From the NCBI GenBank assembly GCA_947581845.1, contig CANPVY010000358.1, positions 1 to 5,664 on the forward strand: 5,664 nucleotides of DNA. The letters are read 5' to 3'. This stretch comes from an uncultured bacterium. GTDB lineage: Bacteria; Gemmatimonadota; Gemmatimonadetes; Palauibacterales; KS3-K002. A program made the position numbers and the translations under genes. The notes beneath the pieces are model-generated. The model had not been told where the DNA came from. It saw nothing but the letters and a program-made list of their open reading frames with translations, and ran no database searches. Shown piece after piece: positions 1-5,664 of this stretch (positions within the stretch are counted from its first letter, which is position 1; every line of letters begins with the position of its first letter).

Positions 1-441
1 GCTCATGAGCTGGCGCATATCAAGAACAGGGATATGCTCACGAACACGCTGGCGGCGACGATGGCGGGGGCGGTGATGATGCTGGCGCGCCTCGCCTTCT
101 TCTTCGGCGATCGGGATCGGAGTCCTGTAGCCGCGCTGGCCATGTTGATTCTGGCCCCGCTGGCGGCGCTATTGGTGCAGATGGCGATCAGCCGCCAGAT
201 GGAGTTCCGTGCCGATCGTGTCGGCGCAGGGATCGCAGGGACGCCGCGCGGGCTGGCCCGGGCGCTCTTGAGGCTCGAAGAGTCGGCACGGCGCATACCG
301 ATGGAGGTGAGCCCGTCGGCCGCTCACATCTGCATCGTGAATCCGTTGCGTCGCGGCACGCTGGTGGGGCTCTTCCGCACCCACCCAGCGACCGAAGAGA
401 GGGTTGCCCGGCTGGAGGAGCTGGCGCGTGGAGTCCAGTGA
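1..441 (+). CDS. htpX: M48-family membrane zinc metalloprotease, HtpX-type (3' part only)
   Basis: C-terminal 146 residues of an HtpX-like protease; the 5' half lies before the window, so the true start is not visible. In the frame beginning at base 1, the zinc-binding HELAH motif is at codons 2-6 (two His ligands plus catalytic Glu). The third ligand is probably Glu68 in MEFRADRVGA, matching the family's ExxAD signature. Two hydrophobic stretches (about codons 16-34 and 43-62) fit the membrane segments that follow HExxH in HtpX. AHICIVNPL (108-116) and the near-terminal LFRTHPATEERVARL (124-138) closely match HtpX conserved blocks. E. coli HtpX is about 290 residues with HExxH near the middle, so roughly half is missing. 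HtpX is an inner-membrane protease that degrades damaged or misfolded membrane proteins, with its active site facing the cytoplasm. It is the first visible gene of a co-directional series and ends 55 nt before the lipid kinase. Paralogous M48 proteases cannot be fully excluded without the N-terminus. Confidence 0.88.
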   Translation, partial: AHELAHIKNRDMLTNTLAATMAGAVMMLARLAFFFGDRDRSPVAALAMLILAPLAALLVQMAISRQMEFRADRVGAGIAGTPRGLARALLRLEESARRIPMEVSPSAAHICIVNPLRRGTLVGLFRTHPATEERVARLEELARGVQ

Positions 442-481
442 TCCGCTGGCCGATCCGCAGGCCGTGGCACGGCTGACCGGG

Positions 482-487
482 AGGAGG
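482..487 (+). promoter_or_regulatory. Strong Shine-Dalgarno for the lipid kinase GTG start
   Basis: A perfect AGGAGG core lies 9 nt before the GTG at 497. An in-frame TAG at 494-496 directly precedes that GTG, so no in-frame start further upstream is possible. Together these fix the start despite the non-ATG codon. The short spacer between the protease and this gene holds no other recognisable signal. Confidence 0.8.
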
Positions 488-496
488 GAGTCGTAG

Positions 497-1390
497 GTGC
501 CTGAGCTGTTCGTGATCCAGAATCCCGCGGCCGGGATGCGCAGTCCGGAGCGCCTGCGCCGTCGGATCGAATCGGCGCTCGCGACTCGTGGTATCGCGTA
601 CGTGCACGAATACACGAAGGCGCCGGGTCACGGGACGGAGCTCGTCAGGCAGGCATTAGCTGATGGTTTCCAACGCGTTCTGGTGGTGGGGGGCGACGGC
701 ACGGCGCTGGAAGCGGTCTCCGTGCTCGCCGGCAGCGAGGCTACCCTGGCTCTGTTGCCGGTCGGGACCGGGAATCAGCTCGCGGCGAACCTTGGGGTGC
801 CGAAGCGCTTGGGTCGCTCGATCGACGTGGCGCTGAACGGAGGCGTGCGGAGGATCGATGTCGGTGTGATCAATGGCCGGCCATTCTCCTCGATGGCTGG
901 CGCCGGTTATGACGCGAAGGTGGTCGGACCTGAACCATACTTGAAGCGCCGGCTCGGCTACCTGGCCTACGTGCATGCTGCCACCGTCGCGGCCCTGTCA
1001 CCCAAGCCGGTCACGCTACGGGTCAGCGTAGACGGTGAGCTACTGGTCGCACGGGGAATCGGTGTCGAGGTCGCCAACATGCCGGGGCTCACCGTGCCCG
1101 GGCTGCGGCACCTCATTTCCATCATTCCCGGCGCGCGCATGGACGATGGGAAACTGGACGGCTGCCTGCTGGCGGCAGAAACGACGCGGGATTGCTTCAC
1201 GGCCCTGGGTTGCATCGTGACCCGCCGCTACGAGCGGAGCTCGAGTCTGCTCTACTTCAGTGGCCGCAAGATCACGGTCGAGGCGGATCCACCTCTGCCC
1301 GTGCAGGCGGACGGTGAGCAGCTCGGGATGACCCCGTTCACGGCGATGGTGTGGCCAGCGGCGCTGAGCGTGATGGTACCCTCCCGCTAG
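497..1390 (+). CDS. Soluble diacylglycerol kinase / lipid kinase, DAGK-catalytic (YegS/DgkB/LCB5) family
   Basis: A 297-residue protein, close to the usual ~300 of bacterial soluble lipid kinases. The N-terminus begins with the family-typical [11 protein letters not shown]. The nucleotide-binding signature VVGGDGT is at 63-69, followed by [16 protein letters not shown] (87-102); many relatives have GTGNDFA here. [13 protein letters not shown] (131-143) matches the start of the second, beta-rich domain. MDDGKLDG (215-222) and VQADGEQLG (269-277) are the late conserved blocks; the DGE (272-274) contains the acidic residues assigned to catalysis and metal in DgkB. No signal peptide or membrane segment is evident. 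The family phosphorylates diacylglycerol, or in some members other lipid alcohols such as sphingosine or phosphatidylglycerol, using ATP at the inner face of the membrane. Substrate cannot be decided from sequence; diacylglycerol to phosphatidic acid is the default. The gene ends 18 nt before uvrA and in the same reading frame. Confidence 0.88.
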   Translation: MPELFVIQNPAAGMRSPERLRRRIESALATRGIAYVHEYTKAPGHGTELVRQALADGFQRVLVVGGDGTALEAVSVLAGSEATLALLPVGTGNQLAANLGVPKRLGRSIDVALNGGVRRIDVGVINGRPFSSMAGAGYDAKVVGPEPYLKRRLGYLAYVHAATVAALSPKPVTLRVSVDGELLVARGIGVEVANMPGLTVPGLRHLISIIPGARMDDGKLDGCLLAAETTRDCFTALGCIVTRRYERSSSLLYFSGRKITVEADPPLPVQADGEQLGMTPFTAMVWPAALSVMVPSR

Positions 1391-1408
1391 GGGATTGGAA
1401 CTGACGCT

Positions 1409-4258
1409 ATGCGCGATGAGTATCTGATCGTTCGCGGCGCTCGGGAGCACAACCTCAAAGACATCGACGTCCGCATCCCCCGCAACCGCCTGACTGTGAT
1501 CACGGGGCTCTCCGGGTCCGGGAAGTCGAGCCTCGCCTTCGATACAATCTACGCAGAGGGCCAGCGCCGTTACGTCGAGTCCCTGTCCGCGTACGCCCGG
1601 CAGTTTCTCGGGCTGATGGAGAAACCTGACGTGGACTCGATTGAAGGCCTTTCGCCCGCCATCTCCATCGAGCAGAAGACAGCAGGCCGCAACCCGCGGT
1701 CGACGGTTGGTACGATCACCGAGATCTATGACTACCTCCGCTTGCTTTGGGCGCGCTGTGGCACGCCCCATTGCCCGTCGTGCTCGCGGCCGGTCCAGCG
1801 CCAGACACCGGAACAGGTCGCAGACGCGGTGCTTCAGTGGCCTGAGGGGATCCGGATTGAGGTGCTGGCACCGCTGGTGCGCGGCCGGAAGGGCGAGTTT
1901 CGGGAGCTGTTCGATCGTGCCCGCAGAGACGGCTTCGTGCGCGCGCGAGTCGACGGTGAAACCTGCGACCTGGACGACCCACCGAGACTGAATCGGCGCG
2001 TGGCTCACCAGATCGCGATCATCGTTGACCGGCTGACTGTACGCCGCGACGAGCGGGCGCGACTCACCGACTCGATCGAGGTCGCCCTACGCACCGCCGA
2101 TGGCGTGGTTCAGGTGGATCGCTACGACGATGCAGGCGAGCCGGAGGCCCAGCTGTACAGCGAGCGCTATGCCTGCCCGGATTGCGGTATCAACCTGCCC
2201 GAACTCGAGCCGCGGCAGTTCTCATTCAACTCGCCCTACGGGGCGTGTCCCTCCTGTGGTGGACTGGGAACGCGCAAGGTCGCGAACCCCGATCTGATGC
2301 TCGCCGACGGCCGCCTCTCGCTGCTCGAGGGTGTGTTGATACCGTGGGGGTCACCGATCGGCTTTCTGCGACGTCGCGTCATCGAGCCGCTGGCTCGCAA
2401 GCACGCTGTCCATCCGAACACGCCCTGGAACGAGCTGCCCGAGGCTATGAGGGAGCAGATCCTCTTCGGCTCGGACGCGCTTGACTGGGAGGGGGCGGTC
2501 GAGCGCCTGGAGCGTCGCTACTACGAGACGGAAAGCGACAGGCTGCGCACGCGGCTTGCCGAGTTCATGTCGAACGCCATCTGCGCCGAGTGTGGCGGCA
2601 GCCGGCTGCGACGCGAAGCGCTGGCAGTGACCTTCGAAGGGAAATCGATCGGCGATATCGTCGAGATGACGGCCGAGCGGGCGCGGGAGTACATCGCAGA
2701 TCTCGTAAGGTCCCGGGATGGCCGCGGCTCGCACTTCGATGACCCGGTGGCGGGGCCGATCCTCAAGCAGTTGCTCGAGCGTTTACAGTTCCTCGAAGAC
2801 GTGGGCGTCGGCTACCTGACCCTGGGTCGTAGCGCTGAGAGCCTATCTGGTGGCGAGGCGCAGCGAATACGACTCGCCACGCAGATCGGCTCGAAACTGG
2901 TCGGCGTTCTCTACATCCTCGACGAGCCGTCAATCGGGCTGCACCAACGAGACAATGATCGGCTGCTGCGTACGCTCGAGTCGCTCCGCGATCTCGGCAA
3001 CACCGTCATCGTCGTCGAACACGACGAGGCTACGATCCGTCGGGCCGACCACATCGTGGATCTGGGTCCGGGCGCCGGCCGCACAGGTGGCGACGTTGTG
3101 GTAGCGGGGACGCTGGCGGATGTGCTGGCGTGCTCGACCTCTCTGACTGGCGCGTATCTGGGCGGTGATTGCACGATCGACGTGCCCGAAGAGCGGCGCC
3201 AGGGTTCAGGCACGAGCATCTGGGTCCGGGGCGCCCGCCAGTACAACCTGCAGAACATCGATGTGGAGTTCCCCCTCGGGCGTTTCATCTGCGTCACGGG
3301 TGTGTCGGGCTCGGGGAAGTCGAGCTTGGTGGAGGAGACCCTCTATCGGGAGCTAGCGCGGCGGCTCTATCGGTCACGCCTGATACCAGGCGAGCACGCG
3401 GGTTTTGAGGGTCTGGAGTGGATCGACAAGGTGATCGATGTCGATCAGTCGCCGATCGGTCGGACGCCGCGCTCGAATCCGGCCACATACACAGGAGTCT
3501 TCACACCCGTACGTGAGCTCTTCGCGCAACTACCCGAGTCACGCATCCGCGGGTACACGCCTGGACGCTTCAGCTTCAATGTAAAGGGCGGTCGCTGTGA
3601 GGCGTGCCGCGGTGACGGGTTGGTGAAAATCGAGATGCACTTCCTGCCCGATGTGTATGTGCCGTGCGAGGTCTGTCGGGGACGACGCTACAATCGCGAG
3701 ACACTCGAGGTGTTCTACAAGGGGAAGAACATCGCGGACGTGCTGGCGATGACCGTTGATGAAGCCCTGGAGTTCTTCCAGCCGATCCCGACCATAAGAC
3801 GGAAGCTACAGACACTCCAGGACGTGGGTTTAGGCTACATCACGCTGGGGCAAAGCTCGACGACGCTATCGGGTGGCGAAGCACAGCGCGTCAAGCTCGC
3901 GACCGAGCTGTCAAAAGTACAGACCGGGAGGACCCTCTATATCTTGGACGAGCCGACGACAGGTCTGCACTTCGAGGACATCCGCATGCTGCTGCACGTG
4001 CTCCAACGACTCGTCGACCGGGGCAATACTGTGGTCGTGATCGAACATCAGCTCGACGTCATAAAGACAGCGGATTGGATCATCGATCTGGGACCGGAGG
4101 GCGGCGACCGGGGTGGTGAGGTTGTGGCGGCTGGGACGCCGGAGGAAGTTGCCGAGGTGGAGGGTTGTTTCACCGGCGAATTCCTTCGGCCGCTGCTAAT
4201 CCGGCAGAGGCGAAAGCGACGGGGGGGCAAGCATGTCCGAAGCGGAGCATCGCCGTGA
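1409..4258 (+). CDS. uvrA: Excinuclease ABC subunit UvrA
   Basis: Complete 949-residue UvrA (E. coli is 940), the damage-sensing dimeric ATPase of nucleotide excision repair. It scans DNA with UvrB, loads UvrB at bulky lesions and leaves. All landmarks are intact: Walker [10 protein letters not shown] (33-41); a UvrB-binding region roughly 131-245; zinc module Cys256/259 with Cys280/283; insertion region about 286-397; ABC signature LSGGEAQR (479-486); Walker [11 protein letters not shown] (501-510). In the second half: Walker [10 protein letters not shown] (631-639), zinc module Cys730/733 with Cys753/756, signature LSGGEAQR (820-827) and Walker [11 protein letters not shown] (843-852). The C-terminus carries a basic tail ([16 protein letters not shown]) instead of the glycine-rich tail of E. 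coli. The N-terminus [18 protein letters not shown] aligns with the family, so the ATG at 1409 is secure, although only a weak, distant AGGGGA (1389-1394) precedes it; translation may be coupled to the lipid kinase. No LexA-like box is visible upstream. The 3' end overlaps the next gene by 26 nt. Confidence 0.98.
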   Translation: MRDEYLIVRGAREHNLKDIDVRIPRNRLTVITGLSGSGKSSLAFDTIYAEGQRRYVESLSAYARQFLGLMEKPDVDSIEGLSPAISIEQKTAGRNPRSTVGTITEIYDYLRLLWARCGTPHCPSCSRPVQRQTPEQVADAVLQWPEGIRIEVLAPLVRGRKGEFRELFDRARRDGFVRARVDGETCDLDDPPRLNRRVAHQIAIIVDRLTVRRDERARLTDSIEVALRTADGVVQVDRYDDAGEPEAQLYSERYACPDCGINLPELEPRQFSFNSPYGACPSCGGLGTRKVANPDLMLADGRLSLLEGVLIPWGSPIGFLRRRVIEPLARKHAVHPNTPWNELPEAMREQILFGSDALDWEGAVERLERRYYETESDRLRTRLAEFMSNAICAECGGSRLRREALAVTFEGKSIGDIVEMTAERAREYIADLVRSRDGRGSHFDDPVAGPILKQLLERLQFLEDVGVGYLTLGRSAESLSGGEAQRIRLATQIGSKLVGVLYILDEPSIGLHQRDNDRLLRTLESLRDLGNTVIVVEHDEATIRRADHIVDLGPGAGRTGGDVVVAGTLADVLACSTSLTGAYLGGDCTIDVPEERRQGSGTSIWVRGARQYNLQNIDVEFPLGRFICVTGVSGSGKSSLVEETLYRELARRLYRSRLIPGEHAGFEGLEWIDKVIDVDQSPIGRTPRSNPATYTGVFTPVRELFAQLPESRIRGYTPGRFSFNVKGGRCEACRGDGLVKIEMHFLPDVYVPCEVCRGRRYNRETLEVFYKGKNIADVLAMTVDEALEFFQPIPTIRRKLQTLQDVGLGYITLGQSSTTLSGGEAQRVKLATELSKVQTGRTLYILDEPTTGLHFEDIRMLLHVLQRLVDRGNTVVVIEHQLDVIKTADWIIDLGPEGGDRGGEVVAAGTPEEVAEVEGCFTGEFLRPLLIRQRRKRRGGKHVRSGASP
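4221..4227 (+). promoter_or_regulatory. G7 run acting as likely ribosome binding site inside the uvrA 3' end
   Basis: Seven consecutive G lie 5 nt before the ATG at 4233 and are the only purine-rich element placed to serve as a Shine-Dalgarno for the phosphatidyltransferase gene. The pairing with anti-SD would be G-rich and imperfect, so initiation probably also relies on ribosomes arriving from uvrA. The homopolymer is also a possible slippage site. Confidence 0.45.
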
Positions 4259-4949
4259 ACCGAGGCACCTGTTGCGCCCGTTCGAAGCCTGGGCACTTCC
4301 GCGGCTTGCCGCCAGCTTGCCGAGATGGGTCCTGCCAGATCACCTCACTATCGTCGGGGTAACGTCGGCGGTAGCGATTGGCATCTGCTACGGACTTTCC
4401 GGACAGGGGACGGGCTACCTGTGGACGGCTAACGTTCTCTGGGTGGTGAACTGGTTCGGTGACAGCTTGGACGGGACAGTGGCGCGTGTGAGGCACATCG
4501 AGCGACCGCGCTACGGCTACTATCTCGATCACGTCACGGACATGTTCGCTGCCGCATTCGTTTGCGTCGGACTCGGCCTCTCACCGTACCTCCTGCTGTC
4601 GGTCGCATTGGCGATGCTGATTGCCTACTACATGATGTCGATCAACGTCTACCTCGAGACTCATGTCATGGGCGTCTTCCAGTTCGGATACGACCTGATC
4701 GGGCCTACAGAGGTGCGCGTCATCCTGATTCTGGCCGGCAGTGCGCTGGCGCTCGGCTTCGAGCCGGTGATCGAGCTGAGGAACGTGACTTTCGGCGCGC
4801 TAGATCTGCTGGGCCTGGTGGGCATCCTTACAATGATCACTCTGCTCGGTCGCCGCATCGTCGGCAACCTGGCCGAGCTGGCACGAGTCGAGCCGCCCAA
4901 CGTGGTGAGGGCGCCGGGATCCTCAGACTCCTCTAAGGCGGGTGAATGA
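4233..4949 (+). CDS. CDP-alcohol phosphatidyltransferase family membrane protein
   Basis: A 238-residue integral membrane protein with the complete CDP-alcohol phosphotransferase signature D-x2-DG-x2-AR-x9-G-x3-D-x3-D: Asp77, Asp80-Gly81, Ala84-Arg85, Gly95, Asp99, Asp103. The four Asp bind two metal ions and the CDP moiety at the cytoplasmic membrane face. Hydrophobic stretches near 36-56, 62-76, 104-116, 118-138, 160-178 and 187-206 fit the six-helix fold. A second conserved-looking block, Tyr140-Leu-Glu-Thr-His with GPTEVR (157-162), resembles a group of uncharacterised family members I recall from Gemmatimonadota- and Acidobacteriota-like genomes. It does not look like classic PgsA or PssA, so the substrate (CDP-diacylglycerol, CDP-ethanolamine or other) is left open. 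The family transfers a phospho-alcohol or phosphatidyl group with release of CMP. The C-terminal ~20 residues are polar and probably disordered. The ATG at 4233 overlaps uvrA by 26 nt, and the stop overlaps the next start as ATGA, implying translational coupling on both sides. Confidence 0.88.
   Translation: MSEAEHRREPRHLLRPFEAWALPRLAASLPRWVLPDHLTIVGVTSAVAIGICYGLSGQGTGYLWTANVLWVVNWFGDSLDGTVARVRHIERPRYGYYLDHVTDMFAAAFVCVGLGLSPYLLLSVALAMLIAYYMMSINVYLETHVMGVFQFGYDLIGPTEVRVILILAGSALALGFEPVIELRNVTFGALDLLGLVGILTMITLLGRRIVGNLAELARVEPPNVVRAPGSSDSSKAGE
4935..4949 (+). promoter_or_regulatory. AAGG Shine-Dalgarno and ATGA stop/start overlap
   Basis: AAGGCGGG (4935-4942) precedes the overlap of the phosphatidyltransferase stop TGA (4947-4949) with the dinB-family ATG (4946-4948). 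A second ATG follows directly at 4949, so initiation could use either; spacing from AAGG is 7 or 10 nt. The arrangement is typical of termination-reinitiation coupling. Confidence 0.6.
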
Positions 4950-5476
4950 TGCCGATCTTCGACTCACTGCTCGAAGAGACGCTCGAAGCCTGGTCAGATG
5001 TGCGGCACGGCCTCATCGAGGAGGTGGAGAACATCCCGCACGACCGGTTCGATTTCCGGCCGACAGCAGAGACCCGCAGTGTGAGGGAGCTGATCCAGCA
5101 CGTGCTGGAAGTCGCCCTGATGATGACCGGCGAACTGACCCGTCCAGACACCGACTTCCACCGTGCGCCATGGCTGGAACTGCTTGACCACTATGCCGGA
5201 CACGTGAAGCACGCCCGGAGGAAGACCGAGCTGATCGACCTGCTGCGTTCGTCGTTCGAGGAAGCCGAGCAGAGCTTCCGATCTGCCGGCGAGCTGGCGA
5301 TGCTTCAGCTTATCACGCGCTTCGACGGGGAACAGGGAACCAAGTTGGCGTGGTTGAATCACGGAATCGCCCAGGAGATGTACCACAGGGGTCAGCTGGT
5401 GCTCTACGCGCGGCTCATGGGGATCGAGCCTGTCCTGACTCGAAGAATAAGAGAATCGTCGGGTGCGCAGGACTGA
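4946..5476 (+). CDS. DinB-family (DinB/YfiT-like) four-helix-bundle protein
   Basis: A 176-residue soluble protein of usual DinB/YfiT length. FRPTAETRSVRELIQHVLEVA (37-57) matches the family's 'rp..g.rSv.elv.Hi..ve' block with metal-ligand candidate His52. LNHGIAQEMYHRGQL (137-151) matches the C-terminal HxxxHRGQ block. The family folds as a four-helix bundle with a divalent metal held by three His; some members transfer thiols such as bacillithiol or mycothiol, many are unassigned. B. subtilis dinB is DNA-damage inducible, but the family is unrelated to E. coli DNA polymerase IV, also called DinB. Here His147 of HRGQ is present, but the position four residues earlier, usually the second ligand, is Gln143. 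His139, eight residues before His147, is retained. Metal binding may therefore be altered. Start by ATGA overlap with the upstream gene (MM start, either Met possible). It ends 46 nt before the protein kinase start. Confidence 0.85.
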   Translation: MMPIFDSLLEETLEAWSDVRHGLIEEVENIPHDRFDFRPTAETRSVRELIQHVLEVALMMTGELTRPDTDFHRAPWLELLDHYAGHVKHARRKTELIDLLRSSFEEAEQSFRSAGELAMLQLITRFDGEQGTKLAWLNHGIAQEMYHRGQLVLYARLMGIEPVLTRRIRESSGAQD

Positions 5477-5490
5477 GCGGGAGAATGACC

Positions 5491-5526
5491 ATGTTGCTTT
5501 GCACCGCGGGCGATCTCAGGGCATGA
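5491..5526 (+). CDS. Possible 11-residue leader ORF coupled to the kinase start
   Basis: ATG at 5491 reads MLLCTAGDLRA and stops at TGA 5524-5526, overlapping the kinase ATG at 5523 in an ATGA arrangement. GGGAG (5479-5483) lies 7 nt before it, a better spacing than anything before the kinase ATG, whose nearest G-rich element (CAGGG) is only about 1 nt away. An in-frame ATG at 5485 would lengthen it to 13 residues. The product has no recognisable function. It may exist only to deliver ribosomes to the kinase, or it may be chance. Evidence is limited to the spacing. Confidence 0.22.
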   Translation: MLLCTAGDLRA

Positions 5527-5664
5527 GCGCCATACCGGAGAACCTCAGTTCCGCCCTGCCCAAGCGGTACCAGCTGGAGCGCCTGCTTGGTCGCGGTGGC
5601 ATAGCTACCGTCTACCTGGCCGATGACCTCAGGCACGGCGCGGGCGCTGTTCTCGGCGGAGCGG
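5523..5664 (+). CDS. Serine/threonine protein kinase, PknB-type, N-terminal fragment (cut by window end; possibly frameshifted)
   Basis: The 47 visible residues begin MSAIPENLSSALPKRYQLERLLGR in two parts: a short leader, then the kinase domain start. The glycine-rich ATP loop GRGGIATV is at residues 23-30 and is followed by YLADDLRH (31-38). This is the typical opening of bacterial Hanks-type kinases that phosphorylate Ser/Thr of target proteins in the cytoplasm, often with a C-terminal membrane anchor and TPR or sensor repeats; that part lies outside the window. The next expected element, the beta-3 strand VA-hydrophobic-Lys with the ATP-anchoring lysine, is not found: the frame continues GAGAVLGGA. 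The +1 frame from 5632 reads GTARALFSAER, whose end resembles the later 'LGAERF' block of such kinases, suggesting a small deletion with frameshift, or error near a contig end. Start: ATG 5523 with poor SD; an in-frame GTG at 5463 overlapping dinB is an alternative (in-frame stop at 5448). Confidence 0.75.
   Translation, partial: MSAIPENLSSALPKRYQLERLLGRGGIATVYLADDLRHGAGAVLGGA

Noticed and set aside
428..496. A 22-codon GTG-started open frame bridging the protease and lipid kinase genes.
   Set aside because: No ribosome binding site, no recognisable product and too short; its TAG merely precedes the lipid kinase GTG.
169..631. Two overlapping minus-strand open frames (147 and 148 codons) opposite the protease 3' end and lipid kinase 5' end.
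   Set aside because: They are antisense to confident genes and have compositions typical of shadow frames.
1340..1408. Search for an SOS/LexA-type operator or promoter before uvrA.
   Set aside because: No CTGT-N8-ACAG or GAAC-N4-GTTC palindrome and no convincing -35/-10 pair was seen; the 18-nt gap leaves little room for a promoter outside the upstream gene.
1040..2008. A 322-codon open frame on the minus strand crossing the lipid kinase/uvrA junction.
   Set aside because: It lies wholly opposite two well-supported genes. High GC content makes stops rare in antisense frames, and the translation is rich in Arg, Pro, His and Ala with no recognisable family.
1655..4168. Repeated motifs in the two halves of uvrA (Walker A, zinc and LSGGEAQR blocks) looked like a DNA repeat.
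   Set aside because: This is the ancient internal duplication of the UvrA ATPase, present in all members, not a recent repeat.
5441..5522. A relatively A-rich patch near the end of dinB considered as a promoter or terminator for the protein kinase gene.
   Set aside because: No -35/-10 pair with reasonable spacing, no stable hairpin and no T-tract could be identified by eye.

Overview
The window is a high-GC, gene-dense bacterial chromosome segment. All genes lie on the + strand, with almost no intergenic space. In order they are: the 3' part of an M48 (HtpX-type) membrane metalloprotease (1-441), a soluble diacylglycerol/lipid kinase (497-1390), a complete uvrA (1409-4258), a CDP-alcohol phosphatidyltransferase family membrane protein (4233-4949), a DinB-family four-helix protein (4946-5476), and the start of a PknB-type serine/threonine kinase (5523 to the window end). 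The kinase N-terminus has the pattern RYxLERLLGRGGxATVYLAxDLRH. From memory this is very common in Gemmatimonadota, so I infer that phylum or a related soil-type high-GC lineage with moderate confidence; nothing in the window proves it.

Layout: gaps between genes are 55 nt (protease to lipid kinase), 18 nt (lipid kinase to uvrA), a 26-nt overlap (uvrA to phosphatidyltransferase), a 4-nt ATGA overlap (phosphatidyltransferase to dinB) and 46 nt (dinB to protein kinase). No factor-independent terminator, convincing promoter, LexA-like operator, tRNA, rRNA, insertion sequence, CRISPR or long repeat was seen. The arrangement looks like one transcription unit, probably starting upstream of the window.

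Function: two lipid-metabolism enzymes, one predicted to make phosphatidic acid and one that transfers a phospho-alcohol group from a CDP-linked donor, sit on either side of the nucleotide-excision-repair damage sensor UvrA. A DinB-family protein and a membrane protease flank them. The mix suggests envelope upkeep and damage response placed together, but that is inference from gene order only.

The annotation is mostly ordinary, and I found no clearly new system. The points most worth a second look are a Gln in place of one of the three expected metal-binding His in the DinB protein, the loss of the expected VAxK segment in the protein kinase just before the window end (possible frameshift, deletion or contig-end error), a G7 run at the uvrA/phosphatidyltransferase overlap where a single +1 slip would fuse the two proteins, and a short leader ORF whose stop overlaps the kinase start.
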